DNA of 64,000 nt from Cloacibacterium normanense (lineage in GTDB: Bacteria > Bacteroidota > Bacteroidia > Flavobacteriales > Weeksellaceae), in assembly GCF_002943105.1 (NCBI RefSeq), contig NZ_PTPZ01000003.1:1-64000 (forward strand), given 5' to 3'. This document shows, piece after piece, positions 26,231 through 35,074 of this stretch. The position numbers were made by a program, and so were the translations under genes. The first letter of the stretch is position 1. Each line of letters begins with the position of its first letter. Under the pieces are notes generated by a model. It did no database searches, was not told the origin of the DNA, and saw only the letters and a list, made by a program, of their open reading frames with translations.

Positions 26231-26265
26231 AGATTTTAGATTTTAGATTTTAGATTTTAGATTTT
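26231..26265. repeat. Five tandem AGATTTT units between nuoG and nuoH
   Basis: The heptamer AGATTTT is repeated five times without interruption, followed by GAGAATCT. Such arrays are prone to slippage. Confidence 0.85.
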
Positions 26266-26296
26266 GAGAATCTTTAACCATTCATCTTTCTCCAAA

Positions 26297-27301
26297 TTAT
26301 TCTAAATTATCTTTTTTGCTAATTTCTTTAGCGTTTTCATATTCTAATTTTTCCACTTCAGTATCTTCTGGTTTCTGATAGTGGTTTAGAGAAATTACAG
26401 AATGTCTGCTGATGTGTCTTGGTCCTTCTATGTTCCATTGTTTTACATCTTTTTTCTCGAATCTACATTCGTTGCAGATAAATTCTTCTACTTCTCCGTA
26501 TTGATCTTTTCTAGCAGTTACTCTTACGATTTCGTCTCCTTTCATCCAAAGAACTGCTTTACCAGAACATTTAGAACAAGTACAAGTTGCGTCTACTGGT
26601 TTTGTAAACCAAACTCTGCTTGCAAATCTTGCCGTTCTATCTGTTAATGCTCCTACTGGACAAACGTCTATCACGTTTCCAATAAAATCATTATCTAAAG
26701 CTTTATTAAGATAAGTAGAGATTTCTGCATGCTCACCTCTGAAAAGAATTCCGTGTTCACGAGTATTCGTCAATTGATTAGCCACCAAAACGCATCTTGC
26801 ACACAAGATACATCTGTTCATGTTTAGCTTAATGTTTGGTCCTAAATCATCAGCATCATACGTATTTTTTTCAAAATCATTTCTGGTTTGCTGAAGACCA
26901 TGTTCGTAACCTAAATCTTGAAGGTGACATTCACCAGCTTGGTCACAAATAGGGCAATCTAGTGGGTGATTGAGTAAAAGGAATTCGGTAACGGCTTTTC
27001 TTGCTTCTTGCGTTTTTTCAGAAGTAAGGTTTTTCACTTCCATACCGTCCATTACTGTGGTTCTACAGCTTGCCACTAATTTTGGCATAGGACGAGGATC
27101 TGCTTCAGAGCCTTTAGAAACTTCTACTAAGCAAGTTCTGCATCTACCGCCACTGTTTTCTAATTTGCTGTAATAACACATTGCCGGAGGTACAGATTTT
27201 CCACCAATCTGGCGCGCTGCGTTTAGAATGGTAGTACCTGGTTCTACTTCCGTAGTTTGCCCGTCAATGGTTACTTTAAATTTTTTAATTTCTTCGCTCA
27301 T
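26297..27301 (-). CDS. nuoG: NADH-quinone oxidoreductase subunit G, short form
   Basis: The protein has 334 residues, against roughly 700-900 in most bacteria. It retains the N-terminal 2Fe-2S ferredoxin domain (CYYSKLENSGGRCRTC), the HPLDCPICDQAGECHLQD segment, and CILCARCVLVANQ with a following CPVGAL. After these comes CTCSKC with a later FICNECRF, a 4Fe-4S site at the start of the molybdopterin-type domain, and the rest of that domain is missing. From memory this short form is usual in Flavobacteriia. It should still relay electrons from NuoF to NuoI. Confidence 0.93.
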   Translation of the reverse strand: MSEEIKKFKVTIDGQTTEVEPGTTILNAARQIGGKSVPPAMCYYSKLENSGGRCRTCLVEVSKGSEADPRPMPKLVASCRTTVMDGMEVKNLTSEKTQEARKAVTEFLLLNHPLDCPICDQAGECHLQDLGYEHGLQQTRNDFEKNTYDADDLGPNIKLNMNRCILCARCVLVANQLTNTREHGILFRGEHAEISTYLNKALDNDFIGNVIDVCPVGALTDRTARFASRVWFTKPVDATCTCSKCSGKAVLWMKGDEIVRVTARKDQYGEVEEFICNECRFEKKDVKQWNIEGPRHISRHSVISLNHYQKPEDTEVEKLEYENAKEISKKDNLE

Positions 27302-27346
27302 TTCTATGTATTATGAATTAAGCTTTAGCTTTATTAATGTCTAATA

Positions 27347-28699
27347 TTATTGTTTTTCAACTACCGGAAGTGGATCTGCATAATGTGCAATTCCATAATT
27401 TCTGGTTAAGCATTCTGGATTATTGATATGCCATTCGAATTCATCTCTAAAATGACGAATTGCTGCTGCTACAGGCCAAGCTGCTGCATCTCCTAATGGA
27501 CAAATGGTGTTTCCTTCAATTTTTCTCTGAATATCCCATAACAAGTCGATGTCTTTCATTTCGCCTTGTCCTGATTCTATTTTTTTCAGAATTTTATACA
27601 TCCATCCTGTTCCTTCACGGCAAGGTGTACATTGTCCGCAACTTTCATGGTTGTAGAAATGTGCTAAGGTCATGGTGTGTTTTACCACACATTGGTCCTC
27701 ATCTAAAACAATGAAACCACCAGAACCCATCATAGTTCCTGTAGCGAAACCGCCATCAGAAAGAGATTCGTAGTTCATGTATCTTGGTTCGCCTGAAGCT
27801 GTTTTAAGCAATAAATTTGCTGGAACAATTGGAACTGAAGATCCTCCAGGAATACATGCTTTTAATTTTTTACCGTTCGGAATTCCTCCACAATATTCAT
27901 CAGAGTAGATAAATTCTTCTACAGTGATGGTCATGTCTATTTCGTAAACTCCTGGTTTATTGATGTTTCCACAAGCGGAAATTAATTTAGTACCTGTAGA
28001 ACGACCTACGCCAATTTTAGCGTATTCTGCTCCTGTAATATCTATAATTGGAACTACTGCAGCGATGGTTTCTACGTTATTTACCACAGTTGGACACTGC
28101 CAAAGACCTTTTACCGCAGGGAAAGGTGGTTTTAATCTAGGATTTCCACGTTTTCCTTCTAGTGATTCTAGAAGTGCAGTTTCTTCTCCACAGATATAAG
28201 CACCAGCTCCTCTCTGAACATAAATTTCTAAATCGAAACCACTGCCTAAAATATTTTTACCAAGGAAACCTGCTTTTTTAGCTTCGTCAATTGCTTGTTC
28301 TAGAATATCTGGAATCCATGCATATTCTCCTCTGATGTAGATGTAAGAAGTGTTAGAACCTAATGCATAAGATGCGATAATCATTCCTTCGATCAAAAGA
28401 TGAGGAAGAAACTCCATCAAATATCTGTCTTTAAAAGTTCCAGGTTCTGATTCGTCTGCATTTACGACCAAATATCTAGGCACACCTTCTGGTTTTGCTA
28501 GGAAGCTCCATTTCATTCCTGTAGGGAAACCAGCACCACCACGACCTCTAAGACCAGAAGTTTTTACTTCTTCTACAATTTGGTCCGGAGTCATTTTCAA
28601 TGCTTTTTCTACAGATTGGTAACCACCATGTTCTCTGTAAGTATCAAAATATCTGATACCTTCTATGTGTGCGTTTTTAAGTAAAAGTTTTTTACTCAT
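27347..28699 (-). CDS. nuoF: NADH-quinone oxidoreductase subunit F (NADH/FMN site)
   Basis: This 450-residue subunit oxidises NADH with FMN and holds cluster N3. Motifs are SGLRGRGGAGFPTGMKW for NADH, NADESEPGTFKDR and GAGAYICGEETALLESLEGKRG for FMN, and SCGQCTPCREGTGW plus a distal CPLGDAAAWP for the 4Fe-4S cluster. It starts 12 nt after the nuoE stop. Confidence 0.97.
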   Translation of the reverse strand: MSKKLLLKNAHIEGIRYFDTYREHGGYQSVEKALKMTPDQIVEEVKTSGLRGRGGAGFPTGMKWSFLAKPEGVPRYLVVNADESEPGTFKDRYLMEFLPHLLIEGMIIASYALGSNTSYIYIRGEYAWIPDILEQAIDEAKKAGFLGKNILGSGFDLEIYVQRGAGAYICGEETALLESLEGKRGNPRLKPPFPAVKGLWQCPTVVNNVETIAAVVPIIDITGAEYAKIGVGRSTGTKLISACGNINKPGVYEIDMTITVEEFIYSDEYCGGIPNGKKLKACIPGGSSVPIVPANLLLKTASGEPRYMNYESLSDGGFATGTMMGSGGFIVLDEDQCVVKHTMTLAHFYNHESCGQCTPCREGTGWMYKILKKIESGQGEMKDIDLLWDIQRKIEGNTICPLGDAAAWPVAAAIRHFRDEFEWHINNPECLTRNYGIAHYADPLPVVEKQ

Positions 28700-28711
28700 A
28701 ACTGTTATTTA

Positions 28712-29221
28712 TTAATCAAGAGCGATTTGTCCTTGTCTGCAAAGCTCAAGGATTTCGTCTACTTTTTCTTTAGTTAAATTTTCGTGATAGAATTTTCCAA
28801 GTTGCATCATTGGTGCATAACCGCAAGCTCCAAGACATTCTGCAGGTTTTAGAGTAAATAAACCATCTGCAGTAGTTTCGCCAGCTTGAATGCCTAATTT
28901 TTCTTTGATATAATTTACGATATCATCACTTCCTCTTAACATACAAGGTCCTGTAACGCAAACTTCTAAAACGTATTTTCCTACAGGTTGCATATTAAAC
29001 ATGGTGTAGAAAGTAGCTACTTCATACACTTCTATTGGAGTAATTTCTAAAACACTTGCTACATAATCCATCACAGGAACGTCTAACCAACCTCCAAATT
29101 CCTTCTGCGCTAAGTGAAGCACAGGAATTAATGCAGATTTTTGTTTTCCTTCTGGATATCTTGCAATGATTTGTTTTACTTTTTCTAAAGTTTCTGGTTT
29201 AAAAGCAATTGTTTCGCTCAC
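28712..29221 (-). CDS. nuoE: NADH-quinone oxidoreductase subunit E (2Fe-2S)
   Basis: This 169-residue thioredoxin-fold subunit holds cluster N1a. The ligands appear as CVTGPCMLRG and CLGACGYAP. The N-terminal YPEGKQKSALIPVLHLAQKEFG is typical. A 124-nt AT-rich spacer separates it from nuoD. Confidence 0.96.
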   Translation of the reverse strand: MSETIAFKPETLEKVKQIIARYPEGKQKSALIPVLHLAQKEFGGWLDVPVMDYVASVLEITPIEVYEVATFYTMFNMQPVGKYVLEVCVTGPCMLRGSDDIVNYIKEKLGIQAGETTADGLFTLKPAECLGACGYAPMMQLGKFYHENLTKEKVDEILELCRQGQIALD

Positions 29222-29345
29222 TTCTTTAAAAATTTTAAATTTTAAATTCTGAATTTTAGATTTTAAATATCTTTAATTCAAATAATTAACTATGGATTTT
29301 TTAGATTAATAATTTAAAATTTATAATCTAAAATTTATAATCTTT

Positions 29346-30569
29346 TTATCCGTCTAATTCTCCAGCAATCACGTTCATGCTACTCATCGTAACGATTGCA
29401 TCAGAAATTACGGCGCCTTTAATCATTTCAGGATACGCTTGATAATAGATAAAACAAGGTCTTCTAAAGTGCAATCTGTATGGAGTTCTACCGCCATCAC
29501 TTACTAAATAGAAACCAAGTTCACCGTTTCCTCCTTCTACAGAATGATAAACTTCACCAGCAGGAATATCAGTTTCGCCCATCACGATTTTGAAGTGATA
29601 GATTAATGCTTCCATATTATTGTACACTTCTGCTTTTTCTGGTAAGAAAAATTCTGGTACATCTGCATGGAAATCTCCTTCTGGTAAATTATTATATGCT
29701 TGGTTAATGATTTTCAAACTTTCCCAAATTTCCTGTTGACGAACCATGAATCTATCATAAGTATCTCCTGCAGTACCAATTGGAATATTGAAATCAAAAT
29801 CTTGGTATGATGAATAAGGACTTGCTACTCTCACGTCATAATCTACACCTGCAGCTCTTAAGTTAGGACCTACAAAACTGTAGTTTAAAGCACGTTCTGC
29901 ACTGATAGGACCAGCACCGATGGTTCTGTCCATGAAGATTCTGTTTCTTTCTACTAAATTTGAAAATTCTTGGAATCTAGCAGGGAAATTTTTTAAGAAA
30001 TCTTTTAATAATTCGTGGAATTTAGGAGTGAAATCTCTGTCGAAACCACCAATTCTACCCATGTTTGTAGTCATTCTAGCTCCACAAACCTGTTCATAGA
30101 TATCGTAAATTTTTTCTCTGTCTTGGAAAACGTAGGTGAAACCGGTTAAAGCACCTGTATCTACAGCAATTACGGAGTTACAAACCAAGTGGTCTGCAAT
30201 ACGAGCCAATTCCATCATGATTACACGCATGTAATCTACTCTTTTTGGCATTTCTATACCAAGAAGTTTTTCTACTGTCATGTGCCAACCAATGTTATTG
30301 ATAGGTGCAGAACAATAATTTAAACGGTCTGTAAGAGTGGTAATTTGCGTGAAATTTCTACGTTCAGCAATTTTTTCAAAAGCTCTGTGAATATAACCTA
30401 CGGTTTGTTCAGAATGAAGAATTCTTTCGCCATCCATAGTTAACACATTTTGGAAAATTCCGTGTGTAGCAGGGTGAGTAGGACCAAGGTTCAGTGTATA
30501 TAATTGACCATCTACTTGCTCTTGAGCATCGTATTGGCTAAGTATATTGGATAGTTGATTGTCTTTCAT
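29346..30569 (-). CDS. nuoD: NADH-quinone oxidoreductase subunit D
   Basis: This 407-residue subunit, related to NiFe hydrogenase large subunits, lines the quinone pocket with NuoB. Visible motifs are NLGPTHPATHG with the quinone-binding histidine, GYIHRAFEKIAERR, and TTNMGRIGGFDRD. The C-terminus VTMSSMNVIAGELDG is the expected ending. NuoC and NuoD are separate genes here, unlike the fused form in E. coli. Confidence 0.97.
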   Translation of the reverse strand: MKDNQLSNILSQYDAQEQVDGQLYTLNLGPTHPATHGIFQNVLTMDGERILHSEQTVGYIHRAFEKIAERRNFTQITTLTDRLNYCSAPINNIGWHMTVEKLLGIEMPKRVDYMRVIMMELARIADHLVCNSVIAVDTGALTGFTYVFQDREKIYDIYEQVCGARMTTNMGRIGGFDRDFTPKFHELLKDFLKNFPARFQEFSNLVERNRIFMDRTIGAGPISAERALNYSFVGPNLRAAGVDYDVRVASPYSSYQDFDFNIPIGTAGDTYDRFMVRQQEIWESLKIINQAYNNLPEGDFHADVPEFFLPEKAEVYNNMEALIYHFKIVMGETDIPAGEVYHSVEGGNGELGFYLVSDGGRTPYRLHFRRPCFIYYQAYPEMIKGAVISDAIVTMSSMNVIAGELDG

Positions 30570-30591
30570 AATAATTTAGATTTCAGAATTT

Positions 30592-31086
30592 TTATCTACC
30601 GAACATAGAGTCGTCTTTGTCAGTTCTTGTTCCATCTTCTAGCGCATATTCTTTTAGAAGAGGGTGATACCCTAATTCTTCCATGTTTAGAATAACTCTT
30701 AAATCTGGGTGACCTTTAAACGTAATTCCGTAGAAATCATATGTTTCTCTTTCCATCCAATTGGCTCCTGAATACAAGTCTGTAATAGAATCTACCTCGG
30801 CGTTATCTTTTGGGAAAAAGCTTTTGATTCTTATTCTAAAATTTTCTTGTAAATTATGAAGGTGATAGATTACTCCAAGTTCCTTCTCCTTATGGTCTGG
30901 ATAATGAATGCCACAAATATCTGTAAGGAACATAAAATTAAGAGAAGACTCTTTAAGGTGATGAATCACTTTTTTAAGCTCTTCTTTTTTTACTTCTACA
31001 GTAAGAAATCCATAAGGTTCAGACGAAGAAATCACTGCTTCTGGAAATTCTCTATTGATGGCTTCTAAAACAAATTCGCTTGTCAT
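30592..31086 (-). CDS. nuoC: NADH-quinone oxidoreductase subunit C
   Basis: This 164-residue hydrophilic subunit carries the signature ERETYDFYGITFKGHPDLRVILN and ends in the GYHPLLKEY region. It lies 22 nt upstream of nuoD. Confidence 0.96.
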   Translation of the reverse strand: MTSEFVLEAINREFPEAVISSSEPYGFLTVEVKKEELKKVIHHLKESSLNFMFLTDICGIHYPDHKEKELGVIYHLHNLQENFRIRIKSFFPKDNAEVDSITDLYSGANWMERETYDFYGITFKGHPDLRVILNMEELGYHPLLKEYALEDGTRTDKDDSMFGR

Positions 31087-31211
31087 ATTATTAATTTGAA
31101 AATTTGAAATCGAGGTAAATTACATCGCCTTCAAAAATTTGTTTCTATTATTGTTTCAAATTTATTTTTGATAAACGCAAGACTTGAAATTCAAATCTTT
31201 ACATTTTCAAA

Positions 31212-31769
31212 TTACTTAATTCCGTAGCTTTCTAGTAAAGCTTTGTATTCTGGTAAATCTCTTCTTCTTAAGCTTTCGTTTTCTGCCAAAGCTTGTACTT
31301 GCATGTAGCCTTCTAGAATTTGTTCTGGTCTTGGTGGGCATCCTGGAACATATACATCTACAGGAATAATTTTATCAATTCCTTGTAAAACAGAATAAGT
31401 ATCAAAAATACCACCGCTACTTGCACAAGCACCTACAGCAACTACCCATCTTGGTTCTGCCATCTGTGTATAAACTTGTTTAAGAACTGGAGCTAATTTT
31501 TTAGAAATAGTACCACAAACCAGTAGGATATCTGCTTGTCTTGGCGAGAAACTCATTCTCTCTGCCCCAAATCTAGATAAATCATAGTTAGGAGCCATAG
31601 TTGCCATAAATTCGATACCACAACAAGAAGTAGCAAATGGTAATGGCCAAAGCGAAAACTTACGCGCCATACCGATAATATCGCTTAATTTTCCTGCGAA
31701 AAAACCTTCACCCTCAATTCCTGGAGGCGCAGGTGCATTAGTATTGATTACAGGTTTATTATCTGACAT
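31212..31769 (-). CDS. nuoB: NADH-quinone oxidoreductase subunit B (cluster N2)
   Basis: This 185-residue subunit holds the terminal 4Fe-4S cluster N2 next to quinone. The tandem cysteines are visible in TSCCGIEFMA, with further ligands in VVAVGACASSGG and YVPGCPPRPE. A 125-nt spacer separates it from nuoC. Confidence 0.97.
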   Translation of the reverse strand: MSDNKPVINTNAPAPPGIEGEGFFAGKLSDIIGMARKFSLWPLPFATSCCGIEFMATMAPNYDLSRFGAERMSFSPRQADILLVCGTISKKLAPVLKQVYTQMAEPRWVVAVGACASSGGIFDTYSVLQGIDKIIPVDVYVPGCPPRPEQILEGYMQVQALAENESLRRRDLPEYKALLESYGIK

Positions 31770-31838
31770 TTTTAATTTTTTTAAAGTTTTTTTTGAAAAA
31801 TCTTACTCTAATGTGTAAAACACTTTAGCGGTATAAAT

Positions 31839-32210
31839 TTACTTATTCCAATCTAAAGCTCCTCGTTTTAGTACATAGAAAAATCCTATGAAGAAGATTG
31901 CTATAAACGTAGTTACAGCAAGGAATCCTTCAAATCCTAATTCTTTAAAATTTACAGCATAAGGATAGAAAAAAACAATTTCTATGTCGAATAAAACGAA
32001 TAAAATAGCGGTAAGAAAATATTTTACAGAAAACGGAGTTCTTGCATTTCCTTCTACTTCAATTCCACACTCGAAAGTGTCATCTTTAGTAGCTCCAGAA
32101 GTATGTCTTTTAGGACCCCAATTGTGTGATGCATATAATGTAAATAACACAAAACCTAAACCTACTGCCGCCTGAATAAGAACAGGGATATAATTATCAG
32201 GTAAATTCAT
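31839..32210 (-). CDS. nuoA: NADH-quinone oxidoreductase subunit A
   Basis: This 123-residue subunit has three membrane segments. The quinone-loop motif TFECGIEVEGNAR and the FDIEIVFFYPYAV helix are typical. It is the first gene of the fourteen-gene operon and follows a promoter box by 23 nt. Confidence 0.96.
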   Translation of the reverse strand: MNLPDNYIPVLIQAAVGLGFVLFTLYASHNWGPKRHTSGATKDDTFECGIEVEGNARTPFSVKYFLTAILFVLFDIEIVFFYPYAVNFKELGFEGFLAVTTFIAIFFIGFFYVLKRGALDWNK

Positions 32211-32233
32211 CTCTATTAAGTATTTCTAACTGG

Positions 32234-32241
32234 CAAATTTA
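32234..32241 (-). promoter_or_regulatory. Promoter -7 box of the nuo operon
   Basis: On the minus strand TAAATTTG fits TAnnTTTG, 23 nt upstream of the nuoA ATG. It is the clearest promoter candidate upstream of nuoA. I did not recognise an internal nuo promoter. Confidence 0.6.
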
Positions 32242-32327
32242 CGAAATATAAATAGAAAAGAGAAGTATTTTTTATGACTTTTGTAGATAAAAAAGGGTTT
32301 TTCGCAATTTAGAATTAATAAAAATAA

Positions 32328-32507
32328 CTATTTATTTTTAAGATTTTTTAAAACCTTAAAAACAATGAATGCAATGTACCCAAAAAGAAAACTCGCAAAC
32401 AAAATATTAATGATAGCATTAGTTTTCTCATCTTTTACTTGGAAAAACTGATTGTACATCACGTACATGATGATAATGCCAATGTAATAATAAAGTTGAG
32501 TTTTCAT
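32328..32507 (-). CDS. Small membrane protein, 59 residues
   Basis: A 59-residue frame starts MKTQLYYYIGIIIMYVMYNQ and ends VLKNLKNK. Two hydrophobic segments (about 6-18 and 31-51) are separated by the charged QVKDEKTN, and the C-terminus is basic. It starts 10 nt after the stop codon of the GNAT-like gene on the same strand, so it probably shares that transcript. I do not recognise a family. The coding call rests on the intact frame, operon spacing and protein-like composition. Confidence 0.7.
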   Translation of the reverse strand: MKTQLYYYIGIIIMYVMYNQFFQVKDEKTNAIINILFASFLFGYIAFIVFKVLKNLKNK

Positions 32508-32517
32508 TTCTAAATTT

Positions 32518-33642
32518 TTAAAATTCTAAAGTGTAAGTTCTACGTCTCTTGTGGTTTACAGGATTATAATCTTGCCAAAGTAATTGGATGTTTTTGTTCT
32601 CTTCTAATTCTGGATTGGTCTCTAAAAATTTGACCCCTTTTTTCTTAAAAGTTTTCCAGATTTCTTTGAAAATAATAGCGGTAACTCCTCTTCTTTGGTA
32701 TTCTGGATGAATTCCTATCAAATAAAAGTTAGCTCTTTCGTTTTTTCTTCCAGCGTTTAGTAAATGATACCATCCGAATGGTAATAAACTTCCATTGGCT
32801 TTTTGCAAAGCTCTGGAATATGAAGGCATGGTAATCGCAAAAGAAATCAATTTGTCATCTTTATCAGTAATGCAGATAATGTAGTCTTTGTCTATAAAAC
32901 CGAAATATTTTTCTTTGTAATGCAAGATTTGCTTATCGGTAATAGGGGTGTAAGTAGAAAGATTTTTGTATGTTTCGTCTAGTAACTTAAACATCGGTTC
33001 TACTAAAGGAAGAATTTCTTCTTTAGAATTGAATTTTATGGTTTTTAGTTGATATTTTTCTGCGATGAGTTGGCTAAATTTTTCAACTTTATCTGGTAAA
33101 ACATCAGGAAACATAATTTCGAATTCTACCCATTCTTTTTCTTTCACCAATCCCAATTTTTCTAAATGTTTTGGATAATAGCTGAAATTGTAAATGCCAA
33201 TCATCGTTGCCAATCTGTCAAACCCGAAAGTGAGCATTCCTGCCTTGTCTAGATTGGTAAAACCCATCGGTCCTTCTATTTTTTTGATATTTTTTTCTTT
33301 AGCATAGGCTATAGCCGTATCAATGAGTGCTTTAGAAACGTCTTCATCATCTATAAAATCTAACCACCCAAATCTTACTTTTTCTATGCCGAGTTCTTGG
33401 GCTTCTTTGTGATTAATCATCACCGCAATTCTTCCTACGATTTCATCATCTCTGTAAGCCAAAAATTGCTTAGCTTCTGAATAAGAAAGAGCAGGGTTTT
33501 CTTCTTTGTTCCAAATGCTTTTCTCATCTTTGATTAAAGATGGTACATAATTTTGATTATTTTTGTACAGATTCATCGGGAATTTGATAAAATCTGATAA
33601 TTGTTTTTCGGTAGTAACTTGAATGATTTTTACTTCAGACAT
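32518..33642 (-). CDS. GNAT-like acetyltransferase-fold protein
   Basis: The chosen 374-residue form starts MSEVKIIQVTTEKQL. The C-terminal part has an acetyl-CoA-binding motif A, LIGIHPEYQRRGVTAIIFKEI. The N-terminal half (AKQFLAYRDDEIVGRIAVMIN) also looks GNAT-like, so two GNAT-type units may be present. The acceptor is unknown. A longer frame reaches 33702, but a promoter box lies at 33663-33670, so the ATG at 33642 is preferred. It is divergent from the zinc peptidase gene and is followed by the 59-residue membrane protein. Confidence 0.75.
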   Translation of the reverse strand: MSEVKIIQVTTEKQLSDFIKFPMNLYKNNQNYVPSLIKDEKSIWNKEENPALSYSEAKQFLAYRDDEIVGRIAVMINHKEAQELGIEKVRFGWLDFIDDEDVSKALIDTAIAYAKEKNIKKIEGPMGFTNLDKAGMLTFGFDRLATMIGIYNFSYYPKHLEKLGLVKEKEWVEFEIMFPDVLPDKVEKFSQLIAEKYQLKTIKFNSKEEILPLVEPMFKLLDETYKNLSTYTPITDKQILHYKEKYFGFIDKDYIICITDKDDKLISFAITMPSYSRALQKANGSLLPFGWYHLLNAGRKNERANFYLIGIHPEYQRRGVTAIIFKEIWKTFKKKGVKFLETNPELEENKNIQLLWQDYNPVNHKRRRTYTLEF

Positions 33643-33662
33643 GTTGATAAAAATTAGAAAAA

Positions 33663-33670
33663 CAAAGATA
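33663..33670 (-). promoter_or_regulatory. Promoter -7 box for the GNAT-like gene
   Basis: On the minus strand TATCTTTG, with a TTG about 17 nt upstream, 20 nt before the ATG at 33642. It lies inside the longer open frame and so argues against the upstream start. Confidence 0.65.
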
Positions 33671-33751
33671 GCGTAAAAGATGACAATGCCCAAGTTTGGC
33701 ACAGTTTTTACTTCAAAAAGGGTAAATAAAAATAAAAAAGAAAATAAAAAT

Positions 33752-34462
33752 ATGACAGGTTATTATTTAATTTTAGGAGCGTTAATGCTCGTGAGTTGGT
33801 TGGTTTCGGCCAGATTGAAGTCGAAATTCGAACATTATTCTAAACTTCATCTCAGAAATGGTATGTCTGGGAAAGAAATTGCCGAAAAAATGCTTCGCGA
33901 TAATGGAATTCATGATGTGCAAGTGATTTCGGTTCCTGGTCAATTAACGGATCATTATAATCCAGTAAATAAAACAGTGAACTTATCGGAAGGTGTTTAC
34001 ATGCAGAGAAATGCAGCTGCAGCAGCAGTTGCCGCTCACGAATGTGGACATGCTGTACAACATGCAGTTGGCTATTCTATGTTGCAACTTCGTTCTAAAT
34101 TGGTTCCGTTGGTAAATATTAGTTCTACGCTTTCTCAGTTTGTAATTTTTGCGGGGATTTCTGTAATGATTGCTTCTAGAAGTATTCAGAATCCGCAAGG
34201 AAATACTACAGTTTTGGCAATTGGTGTTTTACTTTTTGCGGTAACTACACTTTTTGCTTTCATCACTTTACCAGTAGAATATGACGCGAGTAAAAGAGCG
34301 CTAGCTTGGTTAGAAAATTCTGGAACCTTAGGTAGAGAAGAGCATGCAGCAGCAGAAGATTCTCTAAAATGGGCAGCGAGAACTTATGTGGTAGCAGCGC
34401 TAGGTTCATTAGCACAATTGCTTTATTGGGCATCAATGCTTTTCGGAGGAAGAAGAGAGTAA
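33752..34462 (+). CDS. Membrane zinc metallopeptidase (YugP-like)
   Basis: This 236-residue integral membrane protein has the zinc motif HECGH in AAHECGHAVQHAVGYSML, about residue 90. The hydrophobic segments are one at the N-terminus (1-20), two central (about 118-165), and one near the C-terminus. This is the neutral zinc metallopeptidase / YugP family, whose substrates are unknown. I chose the ATG at 33752, giving MTGYYLILGALM. The longer frame from 33680 adds 24 basic, non-conserved residues. Confidence 0.85.
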   Translation: MTGYYLILGALMLVSWLVSARLKSKFEHYSKLHLRNGMSGKEIAEKMLRDNGIHDVQVISVPGQLTDHYNPVNKTVNLSEGVYMQRNAAAAAVAAHECGHAVQHAVGYSMLQLRSKLVPLVNISSTLSQFVIFAGISVMIASRSIQNPQGNTTVLAIGVLLFAVTTLFAFITLPVEYDASKRALAWLENSGTLGREEHAAAEDSLKWAARTYVVAALGSLAQLLYWASMLFGGRRE

Positions 34463-34464
34463 TC

Positions 34465-35070
34465 TTATTCTAAAAATTTAAATTTTACATATTGAATCTC
34501 GGACAAAAGTTCCGAGATTTTTTCTTTTTCAGACAAATTGAGCCTTGCTGTAATTGTACAGTCTTCTTGTGCATCGAAATTCAAGACATTCGCATCAAAT
34601 TTATTGAGAAGAGAAAAAATGATGTTTTGTTGAGAAAATTTAAAATGAATTTCTAGTTCGGTTTCTAGTTCTTTGGTAATGATTTCTGCGTGTTCCAAAG
34701 TATATTTGGTGCTTTCTTTGTAGGTTTTTACCAAGCCAGAAACGCCTAATTTGGTTCCGCCATAATAACGAATGATTACTACTAAAATATTGGTAAGATT
34801 ATGAGCGAGAAGTTGATTGTAAATAGGTAAGCCAGCACTTCCTGAAGGCTCTCCGTCATCATTTGCGCGGTAATTTTCACCATTAATTCCTATTCTGAAA
34901 GCATAACAGTGATGCGTAGCTTTTGGATGTTCTTCTTTTAAGCTTTCTAAAGCAATTTTGAGTTCCTTTTCGTTATTGACAGGAAATGCAAAGCCGATAA
35001 ATTTGCTCCCTTTTTCTTTGAGCAAAATATCTCGAACTTCAGATTTTATGGTGGTGTAATTGTATTGCAT
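34465..35070 (-). CDS. yigZ: YigZ/IMPACT-family protein
   Basis: This 201-residue protein has the IMPACT/UPF0029 N-terminal domain, with GSKFIGFAFPV, THHCYAF, and the diagnostic DDGEPSGSAGLPI and VVIIRYYGGTKLG. The C-terminal DUF1949-type domain follows. A role linked to ribosomes or translation is suspected for the family but not established. It begins 4 nt after the ribD stop. Its 3' end contains the intrinsic terminator of the convergent zinc peptidase gene. Confidence 0.9.
   Translation of the reverse strand: MQYNYTTIKSEVRDILLKEKGSKFIGFAFPVNNEKELKIALESLKEEHPKATHHCYAFRIGINGENYRANDDGEPSGSAGLPIYNQLLAHNLTNILVVIIRYYGGTKLGVSGLVKTYKESTKYTLEHAEIITKELETELEIHFKFSQQNIIFSLLNKFDANVLNFDAQEDCTITARLNLSEKEKISELLSEIQYVKFKFLE
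34495..34525 (+). terminator. Terminator of the zinc peptidase gene, inside the yigZ coding end
   Basis: AATCTCGGA (34495-34503) pairs perfectly with TCCGAGATT (34511-34519), followed by five T residues. It lies within the last 61 nt of the yigZ coding sequence. Confidence 0.8.
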
Positions 35071-35074
35071 TACA

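Noticed and set aside
26231-26265. Five tandem heptamers considered as a CRISPR-like array
   Set aside because: The units are directly adjacent with no spacers, and no cas genes are present anywhere in the window.
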